A stretch of DNA of 39,126 nucleotides, taken from the NCBI GenBank assembly GCA_019359535.1, contig JAHHHE010000027.1:1-39126 (forward strand), read 5' to 3'. The notes under the pieces were generated by a model. That model had not been told where the DNA came from. It was given only the letters and a program-made list of their open reading frames with translations, and did not search any database. A program made the position numbers and the translations under genes. Position 1 is the stretch's first letter. Each line of letters starts with the position of its first letter. This document shows positions 24,552-31,998 of the stretch, piece by piece. This DNA comes from Gloeocapsa sp. UFS-A4-WI-NPMV-4B04 (GTDB lineage Bacteria > Cyanobacteriota > Cyanobacteriia > Cyanobacteriales > Chroococcidiopsidaceae).

Positions 24552-25916
24552 ATGCTTCCTATTGTTGCTATTATCGGTCGCCCGAACGTGGGCAAATCAA
24601 CAGTTGCTAATCGCCTAGCAGGTGTGCAGGATGCGATTGTGTACGATACACCAGGCGTGACACGCGATCGCACATACCTCTCAGCTTACTGGCGCGATCG
24701 CGAATTTTCAGTTGTCGATACCGGAGGCTTAGTATTTGACGATGACACAGAATTTTTGCCATTAATTCGTGAACAAGCAGCTTTAGCCCTTTCTGAAGCA
24801 AGTGCAGCTATTTTTGTAGTTGATGGACAAACAGGCCCAACACCAGCTGATGAAGCGATCGCCGAGTGGTTACGTCTCCAATCAGTACCCGTCCTCCTAG
24901 CAGTAAATAAATGTGAATCCCCAGAACTTGGTTTAATCCAAGCAGCGCAATTTTGGGAACTAGGATTAGGCGAACCGTTACCAATTTCAGGGATTCATGG
25001 TAATGGTACGGGAGAGTTATTAGACTTGCTGATTAATTACTTACCACGAACCGAGGAACTTCCAGAAACAGACGAAATTAAAGTAGCAATTATCGGACGG
25101 CCAAATGTTGGTAAATCTAGCTTATTAAATGCCTTTGTTGGCGAAAATCGCGCGATCGTCAGCCCAATATCTGGCACTACGCGCGACAGCATTGATACTC
25201 TAATAGAACGGGAAGGGAAAACTTACCGCTTAATTGATACAGCCGGAATTCGCAAGAAAAAGAACGTTGAGTACGGCCCAGAATTTTTTGGGATTAACCG
25301 TGCTTTTAAGGCAATCCGACGCACTGATGTAGTTTTACTCGTCATAGACGCAGAAGACGGAGTCACAGAACAAGACCAAAAATTAGTCGGGTTGATTGTA
25401 GACGAAGGACGAGCCTGTGTTGTTGTCGTTAATAAGTGGGATGCAGTCGAAAAAGACTCTTATACGATCTACGACTACGAAAAGAATCTCAATGCAAGGC
25501 TACATTTCATTGATTGGGCAGAGACAATCTTTGTAAGTGCTAAAACTGGTCAGCGAGTAGAGAAAATTTTAGAGTTAGTCGATCGAGCAGCAGAAGCACA
25601 CAAACGCCGCGTCAGCACGGCTGTAGTTAATGAAGTGCTAGAAGAAGCTGTTAGACGGCATTCTCCTCCTACTAACCGTCAAGGGCGACAAGGCAAAATT
25701 TACTACGGTACTCAAGTTAGTAGCCAACCACCCGCGATTGCATTATTTGTAAATGATGCCAAACGCTTAAACGACAACTATCGACGCTACATAGAGGGTC
25801 AATTTAGGCAGCATCTAGGCTTTATTGGTACTCCAATTAAGTTATTTTGGCGGAGTAAGAAAGCCCGTGATGTAGTAGAAACTGGCAATAGTGCTAATCG
25901 TGCTACCCGGGTCTAA
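24552..25916 (+). CDS. der: Ribosome-associated GTPase Der (EngA)
   Basis: Der is an essential GTPase with two tandem GTP-binding domains and a KH-like C-terminal domain that helps mature the 50S ribosomal subunit. Both G1 loops are present (GRPNVGKST at residues 9-17 and GRPNVGKSS near 182-190), with DTPGVTRDR and DTAGI as G2/G3 regions and NKCE and NKWD as G4. The C-terminal domain ends with [11 protein letters not shown], typical of the family. I take the ATG at 24552 (454 residues, the usual length, starting [11 protein letters not shown]); an ATG at 24540 would add four residues and cannot be excluded. It leads a block of genes on the same strand reaching to proC. Confidence 0.96.
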   Translation: MLPIVAIIGRPNVGKSTVANRLAGVQDAIVYDTPGVTRDRTYLSAYWRDREFSVVDTGGLVFDDDTEFLPLIREQAALALSEASAAIFVVDGQTGPTPADEAIAEWLRLQSVPVLLAVNKCESPELGLIQAAQFWELGLGEPLPISGIHGNGTGELLDLLINYLPRTEELPETDEIKVAIIGRPNVGKSSLLNAFVGENRAIVSPISGTTRDSIDTLIEREGKTYRLIDTAGIRKKKNVEYGPEFFGINRAFKAIRRTDVVLLVIDAEDGVTEQDQKLVGLIVDEGRACVVVVNKWDAVEKDSYTIYDYEKNLNARLHFIDWAETIFVSAKTGQRVEKILELVDRAAEAHKRRVSTAVVNEVLEEAVRRHSPPTNRQGRQGKIYYGTQVSSQPPAIALFVNDAKRLNDNYRRYIEGQFRQHLGFIGTPIKLFWRSKKARDVVETGNSANRATRV

Positions 25917-25949
25917 GAGACTAGAGGCTAGAAGCTACGAACTAGGGGT

Positions 25950-26009
25950 TACACCCTGACCCCTGACCCCTGATCCTTAACCCCTGGTCCCTAATCCCTG
26001 ACCCCTGTT
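25950..26009. repeat. ACCCCTG-family short tandem repeat before ecfT
   Basis: Units such as TGACCCCTGACCCCTGATCC and TAATCCCTGACCCCTG are tandemly arranged and end only about four bases before the ecfT start codon. The same family occurs near 23489-23503, 28362-28412 and, inverted, at 30959-30989. Confidence 0.85.
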
Positions 26010-26013
26010 TGAA

Positions 26014-26892
26014 ATGGATTTACTGCGATCGCTACCACTGGGACTATACCTAGAACAACCGCTTACCTGGCTACATAAAATTGACCCAAGAGTAAAGCTA
26101 GCTTGGCTAATGAGCTTTTTATTAGCTCCAATTCTGGCCAATTCAGCCGTGCGGATTTTCCTAGTTGTAATCCTAATGGTAATCACCTTAACGACTGGTA
26201 TTCCCCTAAGGGTATGGAGACAGCAAATGGGCTGGCTGTTACTCTTGACATTTTTAGTTTTGATCATGGGAGCAATTAGCCCTGACGCAATGGGTGTAGA
26301 CTATCAACCCCGCCTACCAGTTGATCAATTGACTGTACCCAATTCTTCAGACTATCAATACATACTGTTTCAAAAAGGACCAATTACAGTTACTCGCCGC
26401 TCGTTAGATTTAGCGGTGCGCTTGAGTACGATTTTGTTTACCCTGATCCAAAGCACTAACCTCTATTTACTGACAACTGCACCAGAGGAAATTACCGCCG
26501 GAATAGAAAGCTTAATGCGACCGTTACGACGACTGAATTGGCCTGTTACTGAAATAGCATTGACTTTAACTTTGTCACTACGGTTTATTCCGCTTGTTTT
26601 GGAGGAAGTCCAAAATTTAATCCGCTCGGTACGCACACGGGCGATTAATTGGAAAAAGCTGGGCTTGAAGGGTTCAGTACGGGTTTGGTTGATGGTAGCA
26701 GAGCGGTTGTTGGAAAATCTTTTGTTGCGAGCAGAGCAAATGTCTAATGCGATGATGGTACGGGGTTTTACCAGTCCAGATAAGCATCGCGTCCAGTGGC
26801 ATCAGTTACGTTTAAAAAGAAATGACTGGATTACTTTAGTAAGTTTAGTAGTGTTTTGGGGAGCTAGGCTAGTTTGGGGAAATGACGCATAG
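26014..26892 (+). CDS. ECF transporter transmembrane (T) component, CbiQ/EcfT family
   Basis: A 292-residue membrane protein with about five hydrophobic segments. The opening LHKIDPRVKLAWLMSFLLA is the family signature, and RAEQMSNAMMVRGF near residue 245 is the second of the two coupling helices that contact the ATPases (the Ala-x-Gly-type motif region). As the T component it would couple ATPases to a substrate-binding S component for vitamin or metal uptake; no ATPase or S component lies beside it, so the substrate is open (group II ECF systems share one T unit). The ATG at 26014 directly follows a repeat tract, with no Shine-Dalgarno sequence. Confidence 0.88.
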   Translation: MDLLRSLPLGLYLEQPLTWLHKIDPRVKLAWLMSFLLAPILANSAVRIFLVVILMVITLTTGIPLRVWRQQMGWLLLLTFLVLIMGAISPDAMGVDYQPRLPVDQLTVPNSSDYQYILFQKGPITVTRRSLDLAVRLSTILFTLIQSTNLYLLTTAPEEITAGIESLMRPLRRLNWPVTEIALTLTLSLRFIPLVLEEVQNLIRSVRTRAINWKKLGLKGSVRVWLMVAERLLENLLLRAEQMSNAMMVRGFTSPDKHRVQWHQLRLKRNDWITLVSLVVFWGARLVWGNDA

Positions 26893-26917
26893 AACTGTAT
26901 AAAGACATCAAGAAACA

Positions 26918-28345
26918 ATGCAACCTTGGTATTGGCGATCGCTTCCTTTAGAAAATCGTACCGGATCTGAAATCTTCTCCGCTCTATTTCGCCACGATTC
27001 TACCCAGATAGGTACTCTCTTAGAAAGCCCATATCCAACGCCTTTTGATCAAACAAAGTTAGCTCGATACTCAATTTGTGCAGGCGCTCAGAGGATAATA
27101 AATGGACATTCGCAACTATGGACACCACCATTAGGAAAAGTTTTACCCTTTCTCCAACAGCTACTTCTTCAAGTCGCAAGTAACGAGTCGCAAGCAGCAA
27201 GTGACTCTCCTCCCGATCTACCATTTACTGGCGGCTGGTTAGGCTGGTTAGGCTATGATCTGGCTTGGGAAATTGAGCGGCTACCGTACCTTAAATCTGA
27301 TTTGCTACCGTTTCCAGTTGCTTTTTGGTACGAACCAGAATGTTTTGCCGTTTTAGACCACAAAGACCAAATTCTCTGGCTAGCCGCCTCTGAGCGAACA
27401 CAGTTGGATACCTTGCAAAACCAGCTAGAACAATCTCACAATCTCCCTTGCTCCCCCGCTCCCCCGCTCCCCATCTCCCCCTCTCCCCATCTCCCCACCC
27501 TCTTAACCTCCCAAATTGATTACGAAACAGCTGTACACCGCGCTAAAAAGTATATTCAGGCTGGAGATATCTTTCAGGCTAATCTTTCCCTGCGATTTGA
27601 GGCTCACACAACGGCTGATGCTTGGGCAATTTATCTCGCTTTGCAACAGATTAATCCATCTCCATTTGCTAGCTATTGGCGCACACCTTGGGGTACTGTA
27701 ATTAGCTGTTCTCCAGAGAGGTTAGTGCAGCTACAAAACAGACAAGCGACTACACGACCAATTGCTGGAACGCGACGCAGGGGAACTACTCCAGATCAAG
27801 ATCAACACCTAGTGGAAGAATTAATTACCAATGCCAAAGAACGAGCCGAACACACTATGCTCGTTGATCTTGAACGCAACGACTTAGGGCGGGTGTGTGA
27901 ATGGGGTTCTGTCGTCGTTGACGAATTACTGACAATTGAGCGTTATAGTCACGTTATGCACCTTGTCAGCAGCATTAAGGGCAATTTACGCCCAGATTGC
28001 AATGCTGTTGATCTGATCCGGGCGATGTTTCCTGGTGGCACAATCACTGGCTGTCCAAAAGTTCGGTGTATGTCCATTATTGAAGAACTAGAACCTGTAC
28101 GCCGCAACTTGTTTTACGGTTCCTGTGGCTATTTAGATTGGCGCGGTAACTTAGACATGAATATCTTGATTCGCACTCTTTTACTCGCTTCCTCACCTCC
28201 AGACAACCGAAGATCAATAGTTTGGGGTCAAGTCGGAGCCGGAATTGTTGCCGATAGCGATCCTGAAAGAGAATGGTACGAATCCTTGCAAAAAGCCCAA
28301 GCACAACTCACAGCACTTGAAAGAGCTAGGGATATAGTGAGATAG
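26918..28345 (+). CDS. Chorismate-utilising enzyme: anthranilate synthase component I or aminodeoxychorismate synthase component I (TrpE/PabB family)
   Basis: A 475-residue ammonia- or glutamine-dependent chorismate enzyme. The N-terminal domain contains the TLLES motif (residues 33-37) and GGWLGWLGYDL. The C-terminal chorismate-binding domain has RPIAGTRRRG (280-289), AERAEHTMLVDLERNDLGRV-type motif near 308-327, and FPGGTITGCPKVRCM. The residue matching the catalytic Lys of E. coli PabB (PIKGT) is Ala283, as in TrpE, so anthranilate synthesis is possible although the overall look and short length recall PabB. No glutaminase subunit is adjacent. Two segments (about residues 86-97 and 174-194) are coded by repeat DNA; the second falls in the linker between domains. 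Confidence 0.88.
   Translation: MQPWYWRSLPLENRTGSEIFSALFRHDSTQIGTLLESPYPTPFDQTKLARYSICAGAQRIINGHSQLWTPPLGKVLPFLQQLLLQVASNESQAASDSPPDLPFTGGWLGWLGYDLAWEIERLPYLKSDLLPFPVAFWYEPECFAVLDHKDQILWLAASERTQLDTLQNQLEQSHNLPCSPAPPLPISPSPHLPTLLTSQIDYETAVHRAKKYIQAGDIFQANLSLRFEAHTTADAWAIYLALQQINPSPFASYWRTPWGTVISCSPERLVQLQNRQATTRPIAGTRRRGTTPDQDQHLVEELITNAKERAEHTMLVDLERNDLGRVCEWGSVVVDELLTIERYSHVMHLVSSIKGNLRPDCNAVDLIRAMFPGGTITGCPKVRCMSIIEELEPVRRNLFYGSCGYLDWRGNLDMNILIRTLLLASSPPDNRRSIVWGQVGAGIVADSDPEREWYESLQKAQAQLTALERARDIVR
27172..27206. repeat. In-frame AAGTCGCAAGTAACGAGTCGC-like repeat in the TrpE/PabB-type gene
   Basis: Two and a half degenerate copies of a CAAGTCGCAAGTAACG-like unit encode residues about 86-97 (QVASNESQAASD), a polar stretch before the GGWLGWLG segment. 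The repeat nature is visible in DNA, but the insertion is inferred. Confidence 0.5.
27437..27502. repeat. In-frame CTCCCCCG/CTCCCCAT repeat in the TrpE/PabB-type gene
   Basis: A run of units TGCTCCCCCGCTCCCCCGCT followed by CCCATCTCCCCCTCTCCCCA-type units encodes a Pro/Ser-rich linker at residues about 174-194 (CSPAPPLPISPSPHLPTL). The composition differs sharply from the rest of the gene. It lies between the N-terminal and the chorismate-binding domains. Confidence 0.8.
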
Positions 28346-28361
28346 AGAATTAATTATTCTG

Positions 28362-28412
28362 ACGACCCCTACTCCCTAACCCTAACATTTGCTCCCCGAC
28401 CCCTGACCCCTG
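28362..28412. repeat. ACCCCTG-family short tandem repeat before acpS
   Basis: Units ACCCCTACTCCCTAACCCT and GACCCCTGACCCCTGCC fill most of the 73-base gap and end about six bases before the acpS start codon. No ribosome binding site is visible in or after it. Confidence 0.8.
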
Positions 28413-28418
28413 CCTTGA

Positions 28419-28853
28419 ATGATCCGACTAGGAACAGATATTGTCTACATTCCGCGAATACAAGCAGCCATAGATCGCTTTGGCGATCGCTTTTTGCAGC
28501 GCGTCTACACACCAAAAGAACAACTTGATTGTGGTTATACTCAACAACTAAGCATCAATCCTCTAGCCTCTCGCCTCTTGCCTCTCGCCTCTCGTTCAAT
28601 TAACCAACTAGCTGGACGCTGGGCAGCGAAAGAAGCTGTTGTTAAGGCATTGGGTACTGGATGGCGGGGTGTGGGCTACACTGATATTGAAATTGAACGT
28701 GAACTTAGTGGTGCGCCATCTGTACATCTCCACCAACGGGCGGCAATCATAGTGGCAACTTGGGGGGAAAGTCAATGGCAGTTAAGCTTGAGTCACGATC
28801 AAGATTATGCGATCGCTACTGCACTTTTGATTTGTTCACCTCAAAAGCCTTAA
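28419..28853 (+). CDS. acpS: Holo-[acyl-carrier-protein] synthase
   Basis: AcpS transfers 4'-phosphopantetheine from CoA to acyl carrier protein, activating it for fatty acid synthesis. Conserved magnesium/CoA-site motifs are present: IRLGTDIVYIPRIQ at the N-terminus (Asp6) and AGRWAAKEAVVKALGTG in the middle, then LSLSHDQDYAIATALL at the end. The protein is 144 residues, rather longer than the usual 120-130. The extra length is explained by about 15 residues (NPLASRLLPLASRS) just before the AGRWAAKEA motif, coded by GCCTCTCGCCTCTTGCC repeats. The residues of the site look intact, so activity is expected. It lies between the TrpE/PabB-type gene and pipX. Confidence 0.93.
   Translation: MIRLGTDIVYIPRIQAAIDRFGDRFLQRVYTPKEQLDCGYTQQLSINPLASRLLPLASRSINQLAGRWAAKEAVVKALGTGWRGVGYTDIEIERELSGAPSVHLHQRAAIIVATWGESQWQLSLSHDQDYAIATALLICSPQKP
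28559..28595. repeat. In-frame GCCTCTCGCCTCTTGCC repeat inside acpS
   Basis: About four units of GCCTCTC/GCCTCTT encode residues about 48-59 of AcpS (PLASRLLPLASRS). The same units appear inside the debranching-type gene (14290-14320). The frame is maintained. Confidence 0.85.
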
Positions 28854-29081
28854 TCTGTTACACATCTAATTTACTATTAAGGTTGCAGAAGAAATTAAAC
28901 AGTAGAAGATATGCAATTTTATTAGATTTACCACAACTTAACAGCACAAAGACAATGGAAGTTAATTCTTTGTCATCGAATTCCAATTTGCTTTCTTTAA
29001 TCATTCACAATGCTCTCGAATCGAGACATCTACATAATCTGTCGGTTCTCTTAAAGGAGAGGGGTATTCACAGCAGCATTA

Positions 29082-29351
29082 ATGAGTACAGAAAATTACT
29101 TAAATCATCCAACCTTCGGTTTACTTTATAGAATTTGTCTCGTTGAAGAACATCAGGAACTGTACACTACCCTTTATGCCCAGCGCCTGTTTTTTTTGGT
29201 AACAAGTGAAGCTACAGGTTTTAAATTTCAGCCGATCAGTCGTTCTGAAGGTCGCTTGATGTTGGAAAATCGCTTACGTATGCTCCGCCGTAGTGGTCAA
29301 GCACAGGAGTACGAACAGCTACAGAAAATTTTGAAAAGCACGTTCCAATGA
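29082..29351 (+). CDS. pipX: PipX, co-activator of NtcA and partner of PII
   Basis: PipX binds the nitrogen regulator NtcA when 2-oxoglutarate is high and the PII protein GlnB when it is low, switching nitrogen-assimilation genes. The 89-residue length equals that of the studied Synechococcus protein. The Tudor-like (KOW) N-terminal domain starts with ENYLNHPTFGLLYRIC and includes TLYAQRLFFLV; the two C-terminal helices include NRLRMLRRSGQAQEYEQLQ. The ATG at 29082 gives the conserved N-terminus; the best Shine-Dalgarno sequence (AAAGGAGAGG, near 29052) is unusually far upstream. The stop overlaps the start of pipY by four bases (ATGA), implying translational coupling. Confidence 0.97.
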   Translation: MSTENYLNHPTFGLLYRICLVEEHQELYTTLYAQRLFFLVTSEATGFKFQPISRSEGRLMLENRLRMLRRSGQAQEYEQLQKILKSTFQ

Positions 29352-30049
29352 TTGATTCGATTGCCTCTCGCATCGCTTCTATTCGCCAACAACTTCCGGA
29401 TGTCGTCAAAGTAATTGCTGTTACTAAACAAGTATCTGTAGTAGCAATGCGAGAAGCCTATGCTGCTGGAGTTCGAGATTTTGGTGAAAGTCGCGTTCAA
29501 GAAGCTGAATTCAAACAAACTCAATTGCAAGATTTAACTGATATTACCTGGCATTTTATTGGGCGGTTGCAAAGTAATAAAGCAAAAAAAGCTTTAGAGC
29601 AATTTCAGTGGATTCACTCATTAGATAGTTTGAAATTAGCACAGCGATTAGACCAACTAGCTGAAACCTTAGAGGACAAACCTCAGATTTGCTTACAAGT
29701 AAAAATTGTTCCTGATCCAAATAAATCAGGTTGGACTGTTCCCTCACTTTTGGCTGACTTACCAGAACTTAATCAATGCAGTAATCTAAAAATTCAAGGT
29801 TTGATGACAATCCCGCCGTTAGGATTGAATGATTCAGAAATTCTGAGTGTATTTGAATGTACTCGTGAACTTGCTAAAGAAATTCAACAGCAGAATTGGT
29901 CTAATATCCAAATGCAGCAGCTGTCAATGGGAATGTCGGATGACTACCAGCTAGGGGTACAAGCGGGTGCAACAATGGTACGCTTAGGACGAAGTTTGTT
30001 TGGAGAACGGACGGCTGTGAATGCTGTAAATAATGATTCTTTAGTGTGA
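29348..30049 (+). CDS. pipY: PipY, YggS-family pyridoxal-phosphate homeostasis protein
   Basis: A 233-residue member of the PLP-binding YggS/PROSC family, which keeps free pyridoxal phosphate and amino/keto acid pools in balance. The PLP Lys is Lys27 in VIAVTKQVS, followed by FGESRVQEAEFK and WHFIGRLQSNKAK, both family signatures, with MSMGMSDD-type phosphate-site residues (LSMGMSDDYQLGVQAG) near the C-terminus. It starts at the ATG overlapping the pipX stop and is therefore probably made from the same message. Work in Synechococcus links PipY to PipX functionally. sepF follows after a 324-base gap. Confidence 0.96.
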   Translation: MIDSIASRIASIRQQLPDVVKVIAVTKQVSVVAMREAYAAGVRDFGESRVQEAEFKQTQLQDLTDITWHFIGRLQSNKAKKALEQFQWIHSLDSLKLAQRLDQLAETLEDKPQICLQVKIVPDPNKSGWTVPSLLADLPELNQCSNLKIQGLMTIPPLGLNDSEILSVFECTRELAKEIQQQNWSNIQMQQLSMGMSDDYQLGVQAGATMVRLGRSLFGERTAVNAVNNDSLV

Positions 30050-30373
30050 CAAGGTTTACAAGTGCGTCCTGCGCTGTTCAGCGCCGTAGGCATCGCCTAT
30101 TGTGTAGTTAAAGGCTAAATTAACATAAATTTTTAGCTACAGATAATCATAGAAGAGATACTATTGATTCGACGCTCAAGCGAACTTATGCCCAGTAGTT
30201 ACAATGATCATTTGTAGCTTGGGCTGTTAGTTTTAACATAATTACCAATTATGTAGATATTTAAGCTATTAAAAGCGCAAAATTCGACTATAGATAAAGC
30301 GAAGTTGCATTCTACTTGATCGAAACGGCTTTTCCCAGTTAACTATAGGTGTGAGTTCCAAGGAGAGTAAAGA
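30050..30373. other. Intergenic region between pipY and sepF
   Basis: Near the start, GCGCTG (30071-30076) and CAGCGC (30079-30084) form a GC-rich inverted repeat with neighbouring GCCGTAGGC sequence, but no T run follows, so it is a weak terminator candidate or a small repeat element. The remainder is AT-rich and may contain a separate promoter for sepF. No gene is evident. Confidence 0.4.
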
Positions 30374-30961
30374 GTGAACAATATCTTCTCGAAGTTACGA
30401 GATTTTGTGGGACTGAATGACCCCGTTCAATACGAGTACGAGTACGAAGAAGATGGCGATGGCTATCGCAATGGCTATGAGCAAGAACATCCTCAACCAA
30501 CACCAGAGGAAGACAGTCGCCAGCGTCGTCGTGTGCGTGAAAGAATAACAGTTGCTACAGAGGCAGGAGTCGGGTCAACAATGAATAATGTAATTGGTAT
30601 GCCTGGTTCCGCTAATAGTATTTACGAAGTAGTTGTAATGGAACCGCGCTCTTTTGAAGAAATGCCACAAGCAATTCAAGCATTGCGGGAGCGAAAGTCG
30701 GTTGTCCTAAATTTGACGATGATGGAACCGGATCTGGCACAGCGCGCAGTTGACTTTGTTGCAGGTGGAACCTACGCCATTGATGGGCATCAAGAGCGAG
30801 TTGGTGAAAGTATCTTCTTATTTACGCCAATTTGTGTTCAAGTTACTACCCAGTCAGGCGTTGTGCATGAAGTACCGCAAACCCAAGTGCGTACCCAAAC
30901 AATTACGGCTTCTAATCCCATTTGGACACCAGAATCCACTAGAATAGCTCACTCAAGTTAG
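30374..30961 (+). CDS. sepF: Cell division protein SepF (Cdv2)
   Basis: SepF binds FtsZ and the membrane and organises the division ring; in cyanobacteria, which lack FtsA, it is an important FtsZ tether. The 195-residue protein has the N-terminal amphipathic membrane helix ([14 protein letters not shown]), an acidic Tyr/Glu-rich linker (residues 18-55), and the SepF core ([58 protein letters not shown]). The start is GTG at 30374 with AAGGAG about nine bases upstream. A repeat tract follows, then proC on the same strand. Confidence 0.96.
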   Translation: MNNIFSKLRDFVGLNDPVQYEYEYEEDGDGYRNGYEQEHPQPTPEEDSRQRRRVRERITVATEAGVGSTMNNVIGMPGSANSIYEVVVMEPRSFEEMPQAIQALRERKSVVLNLTMMEPDLAQRAVDFVAGGTYAIDGHQERVGESIFLFTPICVQVTTQSGVVHEVPQTQVRTQTITASNPIWTPESTRIAHSS

Positions 30962-30989
30962 GGGTTAGGGATCAGGGATTAGGGACTAG
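30959..30989. repeat. Inverted ACCCCTG-family repeat after sepF
   Basis: TAGGGGTTAGGGATCAGGGA and ATTAGGGACTAG read as the complement of the ACCCCTG/TCCCTAAT units found before ecfT and acpS. The tract starts at the sepF stop codon. Confidence 0.8.
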
Positions 30990-31071
30990 AAGAAAATCTC
31001 TCTTCTTTGCTCCTGAATTCTAAAATTTGGTTTGATCGCCGATACCCTTATTAGAAACAGGGATTTTTAAG

Positions 31072-31911
31072 TTGTCTGTAAAGTTTGGCATCATTGGTGG
31101 CGGGGTAATGGGAGAAGCGCTATTATCCCGCTTAATTGCTCAAGAAATTTATCAAGCAGCAGAAGTTGTAGTCAGTGAAAAATCAGAGCAACGCCAGAGT
31201 TTTTTAAAGCAGCAATACGGCGTTGAAGTTACGGCAGATAATCAGTTTGTAGCGTTAAATGCGCCTGTTTTGTTGTTAGCCGTTAAACCGCAAGCATTTG
31301 CAGAAATTGCTCAAGAATTAGTACCTATGCGGACAACAGCTAGAGAATCACCGCCCCTAATCATTTCAATTTTGGCGGGTGTTACGTTACAGCAACTTGA
31401 ATCCGCTTTCCCAATACCCGTAGTTCGGGCAATGCCTAATACTCCAGCAACAGTAGGAGCAGGAATTACAGCGATTTCATTAGGTTCCTATGCCCAAAAT
31501 ATTCATGCGGAAACAGCGAAGCAACTGTTTTCGGCGGTGGGGGAAGTGGTTGAAGTACCAGAGACGCTAATGGATGCGGTAACAGGACTATCGGGATCGG
31601 GACCTGCCTATGTGGCGTTGATGGTAGAAGCGTTATCTGATGGCGGCGTGGCAGCTGGATTACCAAGAGCGATCGCCACCCAGCTAGCATTGCAAACAAT
31701 CCGAGGAACAGTACAACTGTTGCAGGAAACAAAAATCCACCCAGCCGAGCTAAAAGATCGCGTTACTAGCCCCGGCGGAACTACAATTGCTGGTGTAACT
31801 GCGTTAGAAGATGGAGGGTTTCGTGCAGCTTTGATTAAAGCCGTAGCAGCCGCAGCAAAGCGATCGCAAGAACTTGGCATTTCTCGAATTCAAAAAGTAG
31901 ATCACAGGTGA
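31072..31911 (+). CDS. proC: Pyrroline-5-carboxylate reductase
   Basis: ProC reduces pyrroline-5-carboxylate to proline with NAD(P)H. The 279-residue protein has an N-terminal Rossmann motif (GIIGGGVMGEALLSRL), LLLAVKPQ, and VVRAMPNTPATVGAGITAIS. The C-terminal dimer domain holds the signature DAVTGLSGSGPAYVALMVEALSDGGVAAGLPR (read in parts) and DRVTSPGGTTIAGV. The start is a rare TTG at 31072, chosen because the Rossmann fold begins at residue 5; only a weak AGGGA is upstream. It ends the run of same-strand genes that begins with der. Confidence 0.95.
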   Translation: MSVKFGIIGGGVMGEALLSRLIAQEIYQAAEVVVSEKSEQRQSFLKQQYGVEVTADNQFVALNAPVLLLAVKPQAFAEIAQELVPMRTTARESPPLIISILAGVTLQQLESAFPIPVVRAMPNTPATVGAGITAISLGSYAQNIHAETAKQLFSAVGEVVEVPETLMDAVTGLSGSGPAYVALMVEALSDGGVAAGLPRAIATQLALQTIRGTVQLLQETKIHPAELKDRVTSPGGTTIAGVTALEDGGFRAALIKAVAAAAKRSQELGISRIQKVDHR

Positions 31912-31998
31912 TTCAACAGTTTACAATCAAGGTAGATTGCGCTTCGATGTTGATATTCTGGTTAATTTACTAAGTAACTACCTGGAAATTATTATTGA

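Noticed and set aside
28760..29131. Open frame overlapping acpS and pipX
   Set aside because: It overlaps two well-identified genes in another phase and has no recognisable features.
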